Positions 41,872 to 52,229 of a stretch of DNA of 64,000 nucleotides are shown here, piece after piece (positions within the stretch are counted from its first letter, which is position 1; every line of letters begins with the position of its first letter). The translations under genes and the position numbers were made by a program. Below the pieces are notes generated by a model. The model made no database searches, had not been told where the DNA came from, and saw only the letters and a program-made list of their open reading frames with translations. The DNA is from Lactarius indigo (taxonomy: Eukaryota > Basidiomycota > Agaricomycetes > Russulales > Russulaceae): the NCBI GenBank assembly GCA_025766275.1, contig JAFKAC010000045.1, forward strand, positions 310,001 to 374,000, read 5' to 3'.

Positions 41872-44800
41872 CTAAGTACACAAGAGTCCCATGTCATCGT
41901 TGTGCTTCTGCAGCAGGACACGCGGTAGTGACTTTGTGAAGCCATCCACAACCATATCTACAGTAGGAGTCCTAATGAGGGTGATGGTCCCCTTTTCGAT
42001 GTACTCCCGAATGACATGATGCCGTATGGCAATGTGCTTAGACCATCTCCCAGTGACAGGGTTCAAGGCCAAGTCAATGGCACCCTTATTGTCACCATGA
42101 AGTGGGATGGGGTTGTCGACCTCGTACCCGAGTTCCGTGAGGAAGCTCTGATACCACGCAGCCTGGTTAGCCGCGTCGGTCATGGCCATGTATTCCGCTT
42201 CCGTTGTGTTTTGGGCAACAGTCTTTTGCTTGCGCGAAGACCAGCTTATTGCACCGTTAGCTAGTAGGAACACATAACCAGAGGTGGAGTGGCAGTCGTC
42301 AGTCTGATCAGCCAGACTGGAATCAGTGTAGCCGTGAAGGCCATCGCCATTGGCGCCATCATAGACAATACGCATATCCATAGTTCCCACTAAGTAGGAT
42401 AGGACATACTGCGCAAGTCGCAGATGTTGTGGTGAAGGATTCACTGTGTACTGCGCCAAACGTGACACAGCGAAAGAGATATCTGGCCTAGTGCCAATCT
42501 GCACATAAAGCAGACTCCCAATTAATGACTGGTAGTGGGAAATATCTGAGGCAGTTGCCTGCGACGTATATTTAACTAGGTGCTCGTCAGCACCAGCAGG
42601 CAAGGGTGTGTTGTGAGGTGTGGCGTCGGACATGCCAAAGCGTTCAAGGACATCCTTGATGTGGCCAGACTGATCTATTTCAATGTGTCTGAGGGAGCGG
42701 TCGCGCACAATGCACATACCAAGATAGGACTCTATCTCCCCGAGATCTGTCATCTCATAGCGTTCAGACAAGTCTGACTTAAGACACTTGATTCCACTCA
42801 ACGAGGGACCCAGTATAGTGATGTCGTCAACGTAGACAATAATGAAGAGTGGATCATACCCCTCCCGTTGAGGCATCACATATATGCCAGCATCAGCAAA
42901 CGTCCGCTTAAAGCCGAGTGCAGTGAGCACTCCATGGAATTGCAAGTTCCATGCGCGGGAGGCCTGTTTGAGACCATAGATCGCCTTAACCAGGCGACAC
43001 ACCTTCGTCTCAGAGCCAGTGACAGTGAAACCTTGTGGCTGCTCCATGTAAATCTCCTCGTCAAGCACACCATTGAGAAAAGCAGACTTAACATCCATCT
43101 GATGGATGTGCCAGTCCTCCAGCGTGGCCAACGCCAGAAGTAAACGTAGCGACTCAAATCGTGCGACGGGAGAGAAGGTTTCATCAAAATCTACGCCAGG
43201 GATCTGCGTGAATCCCTTAGCCACCAAGCGAGCTCTGTAGCGGCCATCCGCTTTGAGCTTAAAGACCCATTTGGATTTTACTGCCTTGCGATTAGGCAGG
43301 AGATCCACTAACTCCCAAGTCCCATTCTTAGCTAGGGCGTCCATTTCATACTGACACGCCTTAGTCCACTCATCTGCAGCTGTAGACCGCATGGCCTCTG
43401 CATAAGTTGCAGGGTCTTGGCCCACAAAGGCAGCAGCCAATAACTCCACATACCCCAGACGCCTGCCGCGCCATGCCGCATTGTCCGCATTGAAGTAATG
43501 CAGATTAGGCACAGGGACACGAGCAGTGCATCTTGGTGCATTGTCCATCTCACGCAACAGCTGACTACGCTGTGCATGATCCTCAAATCCCCCAGGCATT
43601 TCTGGTGAGGGAGGAGGGACATGGCGCATAATGCGCGTTGCACTAGGACGTGGCGGGGGTGAAGTGGGAGCGGCTTGCTCACGCTTAGGTGTGGTGGGCA
43701 GAGCTGGCAGAGCAGGTGGTGGAGTGGTGGGGCGTGGTTGGACTTGTGGGGGGTCTAAAAGGTTTTCTACATCCTCCTCCTCACTACTACTGGAGTGTGC
43801 AGGGGAGGGGGCTCGCATTGGTGGTAACGCCGGTGGGTGAGGCACGGCAGTCACTGTTGTGCTAGGCATGACTGGTGGTGAAGGTGTAGGGTGTGTCTCA
43901 ACACCCTGGTGGGACGGGAAGCTACTCTCGTCAAATGTCACATCCCTGGACACTCGAATGGAGCGGGTTGAGCGGTCCCAGAGCTTATAGCCCTTAGATT
44001 CGGGCTCAAACCTGATAAGCGTGACCTCAATGGCCTTCACATCCAATTTGCGATGCTTATCAGCGGGTACGTGCATGTACCCCTTGCATCCAAAGACGCG
44101 AAGATGTGAGACATCAGGCACTTTGCCAGAGTGCCAGAGCTCATAGGGAGTGCGCCACTTGAGCCCACGGACTGGAGAGTGATTATAGATGTGCACAGCT
44201 GCGCACACTGCATGCTCCCAGAAGCCTTTAGACATGCCAGCTGTGTGGAGCATGGACATTGCCTTATCCATAATGGTGCAGTTAAACCGCTCGGCTTTCC
44301 CGTTAGACTGTGGTGAACCTGGCATCGTCAGGTGATGCTCTATCCCTTTCTGCTTAAGAATGTCCTGCGTGACACTCGACATGTATTCGCCACCACGGTC
44401 AGAGTGCAGAGCGCGCAGTTTATGGCCAGATTGGGTTTCACCCCAGGCCAAATACATTTGCAGCGACTTAGCAAACTGGTCCTTCGACTTAAGAAAGTGA
44501 ACCACAGTGAACTTAGTGTGGTTGTCTATGAAGGTGGCAGTGTACGTCGAGCCTTGTAGGGACTGAGTTTGCATAGGACCAGCGAGGTCACTGTGCACAA
44601 TCTCAAATTGACGAGTAGTCCTCTTGTTTGAGGACACAGAAAAGGGTTGGCGAGTGGATTTACCCATCTCGCACCCACGGCAGACTGTGTGGGCCGTGGT
44701 AGAGTTATCTATGTCCATGCCAGTAGTGGCAGAGGGACCATGTGCTTTCAGCGCCGCAGAGGAGATATGTCCCATGTGTTGATGCCAGATATCAAGTGTG

Positions 44801-45618
44801 GCAGCACTTGATTTTGTGTGGGTGTTGAGGCCGACGCTGGCTGTGTCCAACCAGTAAAGGTTGTCCTCAAGGTAGCCTTTGGCCACACACTTTTGGTTGA
44901 CAGATATCTTAAATGAGCCACTGTCAAAGGCAATCTCAGCACCCTTTTGTGCTAGGGCGTGTGTCGACAAGAAGCGCGTCTTCACCTGTGGTAGGTGTAG
45001 CACATTGCTGAGGGTGATAGAAATACCCTGGCTCGTAGTAAAGACGACAGACCCGACACCCACTTGGTCTATGGTGGACTTATCCCCTAGGCGTACAGTG
45101 CCTTTGGTTGGGGTGTAGTCCTTGAAGTCGGACTGATGTGGGGTGATGTGGTGTGTAGCACCACTGTCCATCATCCAGTGCACACGCGAGGCAGCATACA
45201 AGGCAACACCAATTGATTCAGAGGCCCAATCTATCTTGGGCTCTACGACCTCTGTAATGGAGGCGGTGGTAGGTGCTAGGACATGACTATTGGCAGCCTT
45301 GTTCCCTGCTTTCTCCTTCTCCTTTGCGTCAGCCTCATCCTTCTTCCTCTTCCTGCAGTCAGGCTTGATGTGGCCCTTTTTGTTGCAGTAGTGGCAAGTC
45401 AGACCAGAGTGGTCCTTCTTGCCCTTCTTGCCCGTCGGCTTGACGGGGGCCACCTTGTTGAGGGAGGAGCCAGAGGGCCCGGCGCGGCGAGCTTCTTCCG
45501 ACACTATGCGCGCTATGATCTCAGCGTGCTTGAGTGCAGAAGGGGCCCCACTGGCGAGGATGGTAGAGGCCAACACCTCATAAGAGGGCGGCAGTGCGTG
45601 GAGGAGAATGAGACAGAA
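41872..45618 (-). CDS. pol: Copia Pol polyprotein (zinc knuckle, protease, integrase, RT, RNase H)
   Basis: The frame is open from just after the TAA at 45619-45621 down to 41872. It is in the same frame as gag, so the two would be one polyprotein but for that single stop. Domains: end of gag with CHYCNKKGHIKPDC; protease WMMDSGATHHIT; gag-pre-integrase HQHMGH and CRGCEMGKSTRQPF. Integrase shows HSDLAGP, LHSDRGGEY and SNGKAERFN as its D, D and E sites. Reverse transcriptase has NRKAVKSKWVFKLK, LVAKGFTQIPGVDFDETFSP, QMDVKSAFLNG and the catalytic YVDD in IVYVDDITILG. RNase H shows TDSSLADQ, TEAEYMA and LHGDNKGAI, with SKHIAIRHHVIRE at the end. All active-site motifs are intact. Without readthrough of the stop, Pol would lack its normal start; 45576 is only a GTG codon. 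Confidence 0.9.
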   Translation of the reverse strand, partial: FCLILLHALPPSYEVLASTILASGAPSALKHAEIIARIVSEEARRAGPSGSSLNKVAPVKPTGKKGKKDHSGLTCHYCNKKGHIKPDCRKRKKDEADAKEKEKAGNKAANSHVLAPTTASITEVVEPKIDWASESIGVALYAASRVHWMMDSGATHHITPHQSDFKDYTPTKGTVRLGDKSTIDQVGVGSVVFTTSQGISITLSNVLHLPQVKTRFLSTHALAQKGAEIAFDSGSFKISVNQKCVAKGYLEDNLYWLDTASVGLNTHTKSSAATLDIWHQHMGHISSAALKAHGPSATTGMDIDNSTTAHTVCRGCEMGKSTRQPFSVSSNKRTTRQFEIVHSDLAGPMQTQSLQGSTYTATFIDNHTKFTVVHFLKSKDQFAKSLQMYLAWGETQSGHKLRALHSDRGGEYMSSVTQDILKQKGIEHHLTMPGSPQSNGKAERFNCTIMDKAMSMLHTAGMSKGFWEHAVCAAVHIYNHSPVRGLKWRTPYELWHSGKVPDVSHLRVFGCKGYMHVPADKHRKLDVKAIEVTLIRFEPESKGYKLWDRSTRSIRVSRDVTFDESSFPSHQGVETHPTPSPPVMPSTTVTAVPHPPALPPMRAPSPAHSSSSEEEDVENLLDPPQVQPRPTTPPPALPALPTTPKREQAAPTSPPPRPSATRIMRHVPPPSPEMPGGFEDHAQRSQLLREMDNAPRCTARVPVPNLHYFNADNAAWRGRRLGYVELLAAAFVGQDPATYAEAMRSTAADEWTKACQYEMDALAKNGTWELVDLLPNRKAVKSKWVFKLKADGRYRARLVAKGFTQIPGVDFDETFSPVARFESLRLLLALATLEDWHIHQMDVKSAFLNGVLDEEIYMEQPQGFTVTGSETKVCRLVKAIYGLKQASRAWNLQFHGVLTALGFKRTFADAGIYVMPQREGYDPLFIIVYVDDITILGPSLSGIKCLKSDLSERYEMTDLGEIESYLGMCIVRDRSLRHIEIDQSGHIKDVLERFGMSDATPHNTPLPAGADEHLVKYTSQATASDISHYQSLIGSLLYVQIGTRPDISFAVSRLAQYTVNPSPQHLRLAQYVLSYLVGTMDMRIVYDGANGDGLHGYTDSSLADQTDDCHSTSGYVFLLANGAISWSSRKQKTVAQNTTEAEYMAMTDAANQAAWYQSFLTELGYEVDNPIPLHGDNKGAIDLALNPVTGRWSKHIAIRHHVIREYIEKGTITLIRTPTVDMVVDGFTKSLPRVLLQKHNDDMGLLCT

Positions 45619-46182
45619 TTAAGTGTCAGTGACACCCATCTGTGCGTTGGAAAGGGCAACCCTCAGCTCATTGAGCTTGGCCAACTGAGTGGCCATGGGT
45701 GCGGAGTCGTCGAGGCGGGCTTGTGTTAGCTGGATCCACAAGTTGAAGATAGTGGTGCTACCTGAAGCACCAGCGTATACATCTCTGAGTTTGTCCCACT
45801 TGGCTTTGAAGGTGGGATAGGCGGCATTGTCGGCAATGAGGGAGTAGACGTCAGGTTTGAGGTAAAGGCGGAGATATGCCTTCGCCTGACGTTGTACTGA
45901 GTCCCATTCGTCTTGAGGGACATCAACTGGCCCATGGTGGAGGGTGAACACATCCTCTGCTTCGTGCAGCGTGAGGATGGCTTCAATTGTCCCAGACCAC
46001 TCATTCCAGTGAGTGCCGTCAAACTGTTCAAGGTGAATGCCAGAGGGCATGCCGAACGTTGCGCCATAGGCAGCAGAGATACGAGCAGAGGGTGAGGATC
46101 CAGTGGGGGGAAGCATAGAGCCTCCCGCAGTAGCAGTAGCACCGGCAGCAGCACCAGTGGGAGATGGTGCACGAGAAGACAT
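45619..46182 (-). CDS. gag: Copia Gag (N-terminal part), ends in a premature stop
   Basis: 187 residues from the ATG at 46182. After an Ala/Gly/Pro-rich start, IHLEQFDGTHWNEWSGTIEA, WDSVQRQAKAYLRLYLKPDV and AKWDKLRDVYAGASGSTTIF fit the Gag of Ty1/copia elements (UBN2-like). It ends at TAA (45621-45619) in the stretch GVTDT-stop, after which the same frame continues with FCLILLHALPPSYEV, a conserved Gag segment. The stop is therefore most likely a point mutation in a once continuous Gag-Pol frame, although a programmed readthrough cannot be excluded. Confidence 0.85.
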   Translation of the reverse strand: MSSRAPSPTGAAAGATATAGGSMLPPTGSSPSARISAAYGATFGMPSGIHLEQFDGTHWNEWSGTIEAILTLHEAEDVFTLHHGPVDVPQDEWDSVQRQAKAYLRLYLKPDVYSLIADNAAYPTFKAKWDKLRDVYAGASGSTTIFNLWIQLTQARLDDSAPMATQLAKLNELRVALSNAQMGVTDT

Positions 46183-46963
46183 TGGGATGATTTAATCTAT
46201 CGCCGAGGAGCAGTCAGCGATAGTGCTTCATAGTTTGCAAGACAAAGATAGAGGGGGTACCACTCCTGTCTGTGATTCTGTAAGGCCAGAATGCTAACGC
46301 GTCCTGCCTCCTGATAATATGCCAGTGATACAAAGGCTAGGCCCAGGTTGAAGGAATCCCTTTGCCATACCATGAGCTAGCTGCCAGCCAGGATGTGTCT
46401 AGGACACAGCTCAAATGGTTTGCGTCAGGGGGAAGGTGAGGGGAATGCTTTCAGAGCCCAAGGCTGTCTACCTCAGCCTCCTTGGCCTGTTGGTTGCCTC
46501 ATCGCCACAAGTGGCTTTACTGAATCCTTTCCCATTGCCACTACAAGGCAGGTATCTGGTTGCAGAACACCATAAGGTGAACACCCCCCAGAGCCTGAAC
46601 CAGGTTTTACACTCCCATGGTGAGGAGATCCTGCGCCCAGTGTGGAGCACCAGAGACAGCTGGCGCTAAGCTCCACAATACACAGCCCAGTGGGCCATGC
46701 ACACCTGGATATTTTGAAGTTAAGGGGCTACCAGACCCAGTCTCCTTGCGCATAGCGCAGGGGCTAGGAAAACAGTAGGGGTGAAAGTAGGACTACTGGG
46801 CAGTACATACACAGGAGGTTCCTTAGCAGAGACAAGTGGCGCCCCACTGTCCTCTGCCTTGGGCAAGGCTGGTAAGGCCCCAGACAGACCTTAGCCTGGT
46901 GTGTCCTCCTAGGAAGACAGTGACCAGCCAAGTGGAGTGGCTAGGGCACCAGGGCCCATAACC
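46183..46963 (-). other. Copia 5' leader and primer-binding site
   Basis: The 770-base leader between the 5' LTR and gag has no long frame. The bases just after the LTR on the minus strand read GGTTATGGGCCC (46963-46952). This resembles the complement of the anticodon stem-loop of initiator tRNA-Met, as used by Drosophila copia and Ty5, which prime from a half tRNA. No host tRNA is in the window to compare. Confidence 0.6.
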
Positions 46964-47582
46964 TGATGAACAGCACACATGAAGATGATACTCACAGTGA
47001 CAAGAAGACTGTGGTGAGATATCAAAAGTGGCTGAAAGGCAGCAACAGGGGTAAAGTCAAGCAGAGTGAAGCAGAGGTTGTCTGGCACACAGCAGTGAGA
47101 GAACTGATATTGGTATTACAGTGGAGAGAACATACCTGGCACACAGCAGTGAGAGAACTGATGTGGACCAGGAGCGTACAAGCACTACTACTTATACTGT
47201 ACAGAGGTGTGACACTAGTACAAGAGTGGTAACGTAGAGTCACAGAATACAAGGAGCGTTGTTCTACATACAGGACAAAAGGAGTGTATGAAAAGAGAAC
47301 AAGGCGACTAGAACAGAGAGAGTCCAGTCAAAGATGATATCATAATGACATCACAATAAAGATAAGAACTAAAGGGGAACAAAGGACTGAGTACAATGAA
47401 GTGTCCAGAGTGTTCTACATGATGTCATAGTACATGATGTCATACATGACGCAATGATCAGCGCTAGATTGTACAGATCAAATGTAAGTAATCTACAGGT
47501 TCAATTAATCTAATCTAAAGCAGTCCATGCTGCAAGTCCGGTCCGTATGAGCTGCTACATGCGCAAGGGTCACTTATCAACA
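46964..47582 (-). repeat. Copia 5' LTR
   Basis: 619 bp, TGATGAACAG to CTTATCAACA on the plus strand. It matches the solo LTR at 28648 better than its own 3' LTR. The duplicated motif is at 47082-47108 and 47136-47162, identical to each other, with a 54-base GT-AG segment (47135-47082). Confidence 0.9.
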
Positions 47583-47782
47583 TCTTCAACACTCTGACAC
47601 TCTGACACTCTGACTCTTCAACACTCTGACACTCTGACACTCTGACTCTCCAACTCTCTGACAATCTGACTGTCTGACTGTCTAACACTCTGACACTCTG
47701 ACACTCCAACTCTCCAACACTCTGACTCTCTGATACTCCGACACTCTGACTCTCCAACACTCTGACTCTCCAACACTCTGAC
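47583..47782. repeat. GTCAGAGT-type minisatellite, array 4 (complementary orientation)
   Basis: About 25 units, mostly CTGACACT/CTCCAACA, the complement of the repeat at 28571-31644. It starts at the edge of the copia 5' LTR and stops at the start of an LTR (TGTTAC at 47783). Confidence 0.85.
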
Positions 47783-47981
47783 TGTTACATTTCAACTTGG
47801 ACCCTTACTGTACTGGTGATGACTATGGCAGTAAGGTATATTAGTCATGGACTTGGGGGTTACAATAGGAGATAGGTGTTATGAGATGACTCGATCCTAA
47901 TACTAGTAGTAGTAGTATTAGGGTTTGCTCTGTTTCTGCGATACGTTGGACGCTATCTACTGTGACTCATAGCAGCGCTTG
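47783..47981 (+). mobile_element. Truncated gypsy-B1 LTR
   Basis: TGTTACATTT to AGCAGCGCTTG matches the first 200 bases of the LTR that follows at 47982 and stops where that LTR begins. The likely cause is a second element inserting into it; the remainder is not in the window. Confidence 0.75.
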
Positions 47982-48833
47982 TGTTACGTTTCAACTCAGA
48001 CCCTTACTATACCGGTTGTGACTACGGCAGTAAGGTAGATTAGTCACGGACTTGCAGCCTTAGGCCTTTACGATTAGTAGTGATAGGAGATGTTGGGGAT
48101 ACGGTTGAGTGACTCGATCCTAGTACAGGTACTAGCAGTACTAGGGTTTGCGATGTTTCTGTGATACGTTGGACACTAATTTACTGTGACTCATAGCAGC
48201 GCTTGAAAGCCTGCTTGAAATGTATTTAAGATAGTGGATGAAGACCAAGACACGCCATCTTGGCCTTCTTCAATCATCACTTCTTGTCTCTTACTTCAAT
48301 CTCTTCACCTTTGCCTCTATACGAGAGAGAGTGGTATTTGTCTAGTGCTTGCAAGCATCTAGAAGTTGCCTTTGTGCCATACGTCTCTGACATGTTTAGC
48401 TAAGTCAAGTCGCCTACCATTTGCAGCTCAAGTCGAGCTAACGTCATGACGGCGTTACATTAAGACCAAGATATCACTTTGGCAACTGTCAACACCCGTG
48501 TTACGGTTTCACCCTCACGACCTCGGCAAACAGCGATACGACGAGTGCAATCACGTAAAGAAGAAGAGGATGATGAAGAAAAGGCTGAGATAAGCCACAA
48601 ACCAAGAGATAAGTGCCCCGGCCTGCGATACCATTGGACCTTCTGCGACGACACGCAGAATTGTAGGTTCCACTGGCCCGAATAGAAACAATATCAAGTC
48701 GCCCGTCACGTGACCCCGGCATGTGACCTGGCTAGAATGCACCGGAAGAGTCCAGATGAGCTTGTGCCTGGCTGACTGATGTTTGGTACCTGATGACTGA
48801 AGCTGACTGCGGATTACTCATAGACGATTACAC
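47982..48833 (+). mobile_element. Gypsy-B2: LTR and start of internal region
   Basis: The LTR at 47982-48459 (TGTTACGTTT to GGCGTTACA, 478 bp) is followed by TTAAGACCAAGAT, the self-priming site type seen in gypsy-C. Its LTR has CCATCTTGGCCTT near 48256, one mismatch from complementary. The internal region is cut at 48833 by the next LTR. A frame at 48479-48685 has CPGLRYHWTFCDDTQNCRFHWPE but lacks an ATG and a recognised family. Confidence 0.7.
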
Positions 48834-51218
48834 TGTTACGATAAGGATGACTGATGCCTTGTTCTGATTGGTTGACTGACTGTATGCTGACTGATACTTA
48901 CACATTCCCGATGACACTCTTACTGTACGATTACTCACCCTAGGATCGCTGTATTAGGGTTTCTAAGTTCAAACCTTACGATAGCTGGAGTATAAGTAGG
49001 GTAGCTTGTATCCCCTAGTTCTCTAGCTTGAGATTCTCAGGAATTGTACCGGCTGGTCGCCGTCTTCTCCTCTCTATCTTTTGAGCTGTGGTTGGCTGTC
49101 TGCCACCTCCCTTTGGGCTGTCTGCTCATCCCCTTTTCTCCTCTTATCTGCCATTTTCTGCCTCTCAGTACTTCTGTCTGATAGAAGGCTGCTAGTACCT
49201 TTGTCGACTAGGGGACGCCTTGGCTGTATTTGCCTCCCCCATAAGTTGGCTGACGATTTAGGGCATTGTGTTCCCACAGTACCGTCCAAGTCAGACACTA
49301 CGCCTGTACAAGCGTAACAACCCGCGACCAGTGGACGAGTTTTCATCCATATCATTTGGAACGAAGGGGAGATTGCAACATACCAACCCGATTCCTAGGA
49401 GCGGCTTGGTGGAGAGACCATGAAGAAGAAACTGGATATTTTGTGGAATTCAACAGACCTACGAGGTTCAGACCTGTTGAGTTCAATTTCGACCACCTGT
49501 GTTGGGTAGAGGTTATGTGGAACCCTATAGATCACCGCTGGGACGTTGTCAGACCAGCAGGAAGAAACTATCAGTGTGACATCGATGCACGAGAACTAAA
49601 TTCACAAGCTGATTGGGGACCGATAGACAGACAACTACGAAAACATTCCACAGGAGAGGCTGTCAGTGAAGAAACTGAGGACAACAAGAGAAGTGAAGAA
49701 GTCTGACCCCAGAGTGTTGGCCCCATTGAACAGTACACCATTCAGCAAGCTGAGTCCTTGCATATCTCAGAACAACCAGAGATCATCCATGTATGCTCAC
49801 CCGCTGCAGAAATGGCAACAACAACAATGACAGAACAAGAAATCCTCACTATGAGGGAGCAAGTAGCATGAGAAGCAGCTGACGCTATCAGACAAGAATC
49901 CCAATGACACCTCCTACCCATTAACCCAGAGACAGGGCATCGCATGACTGCAGACGACGCAGCAATCTTTCGGGCCATCGGCCCCGACCAAGGCAACCCT
50001 CCATCAGGAGGAGCAGGATGAGGAATACCACTCGATCCCCCGCCAGGGTGGGGAGGCCCACCTGGGGGAGACTTCCCTCAACGACCGGGAGCGGGAGGAA
50101 ACCCACCTGACCTTCCACGAGTCCCACCAGACAGAGGCCCCCCAGTGGAGGCAGGAACCCACCAGGAGGTGGCAGAGGAGGAGGAGGGCACAGACATGAA
50201 AAATTAACAGGTGAGCCTCCCACCATTTTCGATGGAGATTGAACTAAGGTGGACTCATTCCTTACACAATGGCACATATATTGGGGGATGAATCTTGATG
50301 CCCCCATCATGTGCAACAACTACCAGCGAAGCCTCCTCTTTCTCTCTTACATCAAGGGAATATCAGTCAGTGAATGGGTACTTTTGTACCTTAAATGGCT
50401 CAACCGGCAAATACAATGAGGGATAGACCAGCATACGTGAGATCTATGGAACATGGTGGCAGAGGGGTTCAATCAAAGGTTTGTCAATACCCTCAAAAAA
50501 GAACAAGCTCAAGCACTCTTGAGAAAAGGAATCAGAATGACTGATGGAGACATTGACAAATATGTGAACGAGTTCAAGGAAGCTGCAAGGAAGGCAGGAT
50601 ACTGCCTTAATGACCCCCAGACTATTGATTTGTTCACAAAGGGGCTACCGAAGAAGCTCTATGAGAAGACCTACGATCTAGATGAACCAGAAACATTCAA
50701 TGAGTGGAAGCGAGCGACCCTCCGCCAGCAGTGAAATTACATTCATATCTGGGCCAGGGTAGATGAATACAAGGACACCAACAAGCCGAAGAAGACAGGG
50801 AATGCTGGGTGGACCGTCCCCCAAAATCTCTCAAATCTGTGGGCAATGGACACCTCTGCAGACCAAACCAAAGCAAGACTAGCGGGGTCAGAAGAAATTG
50901 ACTATGGAAAACCACCATACACCAACCAACCAACCTCCATTCCCACCAAGGGGAGGGCCAGGGGTGAGAGGGCAGGGACAGGGAGGATCCTGACAGGACC
51001 TCAGGACAGTGCTCTGCTATAACTGCAATGCACCAGGTCATCTCTCATGAAATTGTCCCCACCCTAGACAACCACAGCAGTGGCAACCAAATTTCAGGCA
51101 AGCTGGACCATTGAATGTCCATGCCATGGAAATGGACTACTACACGCAGGAACAACTGCCAGCTCAGATCCAGGCAACGACCACAAGCAAGACAGCTGAA
51201 GAATGGGCAAAGGAGTGG
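48834..51218 (+). mobile_element. Gypsy-B3: LTR and decayed gag
   Basis: The LTR at 48834-49319 starts TGTTACGATA and ends GCGTAACA. A decayed gag homologous to that of gypsy-C follows, and the element is cut at 51218 by the gypsy-C LTR. Confidence 0.75.
49320..51218 (+). pseudogene. Gypsy-B3 gag, decayed
   Basis: The frame starts with TTRDQWTSFHPYHLERRGD and IDHRWDVVRPAGRNYQCDID, parallel to the gypsy-C gag leader. It continues through ITADDAAIF-like and glycine/proline-rich parts to DIDKYVNEFKEAARKAGYCL and DPQTIDLFTKGLPKKLYEK, and finally to CYNCNAPGHLS and NCPHP of a CCHC knuckle. It is broken by TGA codons at 49704, 49869, 49905, 50019, 50417, 50438, 50732 and 51048, plus at least two frame changes. 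All in-frame stops I noted are TGA. The knuckle, protease and pol downstream are cut off by gypsy-C. Confidence 0.85.
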
Positions 51219-51403
51219 TGTTACGATCACAACCGGTTATGACTACGGACCGACTCAATATTAGTCATGGACACTTACATCGTATCAGTCAGCATAGTAG
51301 TACACATGTGATTGTGGCTTGTGTATGACTCATTCCTAGGATAGCTGTACTAGGGTTCGAGCTAGTTACGCTATTGGTTTCCTATTGTTTCAGCGGCGCT
51401 TTA

Positions 51404-51458
51404 CAGCCGTTTTCATATCGATAGTCCGATTTTCGGAAAAGCTACTAGCGGGCTGAGT
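51404..51458 (+). repeat. Left terminal inverted repeat of the mariner-type element
   Basis: 55 bases, identical to the reverse complement of 56046-56100. Directly preceded by TA. Confidence 0.95.
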
Positions 51459-52229
51459 TCCGGGATCCCCCGTCGGCATATTTGCTGAGACTTACTGTAT
51501 TTTTTGGTGAAATAAAAAATAAAATAAAAAAGAGAAAAGAAAAAGAAAAAAGAAAAAAAAAAAAAGAAAAGAGGCAAGTTGAGATTATTACGACTTTGTG
51601 CAATCTACGCGTTCACCAAGCATAATATCTGCCAGTGCACGACACATCCCGTGTTGGCCGCATTGGCCAAAATATAAAGTGGAACGATGGTGGGTACTAC
51701 ATTTTGTTTGGAGCTGGGGGTTGATTCAGTTATAAAATGGTGAAGATGACGGTGGCGATGTGTTACCTGACTCTGCTATGGATCCTGCACAGCACCTCAG
51801 CAACACCCAGCAACGCACGCCAGTGGGCTATCCTCTACCGCCGCCTCACATTGCTCCTCACCCGGGATACTTGCCCCACCATGTGCCATATCCTCCGTTG
51901 ACCCCAGGCCCAACCCCACTTGTGCCCTACCCGCCAACACCCAATGGTTTCAGTCAGCAGTATCAACCATGGCCACCGTACGCACCATACTATCCCCATC
52001 CATTGCCAATGGTGTCGCCTCCACACCCAGCCGGTGGTACCGCTGGACCTATGCCGATGCCAATATCGACGCCAACACGCCAACCTCCTGCAACACCTGT
52101 GAGATCTTCGGGCAGTGCTAGGAAGCGCTATGTGAACAGTCAACGTGAACCTGGAGGTAAGTCAGCTCACATATACTGTAACGAAACTCGCTTACCTGAT
52201 CTTCCAGTGTGGGAATTTGATGTGAGCGT

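Larger units (their letters stand above)
41220..47582 (-). mobile_element. Copia retrotransposon with mismatched LTRs
   Basis: In minus orientation the order is 5' LTR (47582-46964), primer-binding site, leader, gag, pol, polypurine tract and 3' LTR (41852-41220). Pol domain order (protease, integrase, RT, RNase H) defines Ty1/copia. The two LTRs are only roughly four-fifths alike and belong to different subfamilies, and the outer 5 bases (GTCCT and TCTTC) do not match. The left flank is LTR-D and the right flank is a minisatellite array. The present element is therefore probably a recombinant rather than one simple insertion. Confidence 0.85.

Noticed and set aside
48479..48685. Small Cys/His/Trp frame in gypsy-B2
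   Set aside because: It begins without ATG directly after the primer-binding site and has no counterpart in gypsy-B3 or gypsy-C; it is noted only within the element entry.
51778..52229. Stand-alone Pro-rich protein gene
   Set aside because: Its frame continues beyond a solo LTR with a clean target duplication, so it is the first part of the transposon's second gene.
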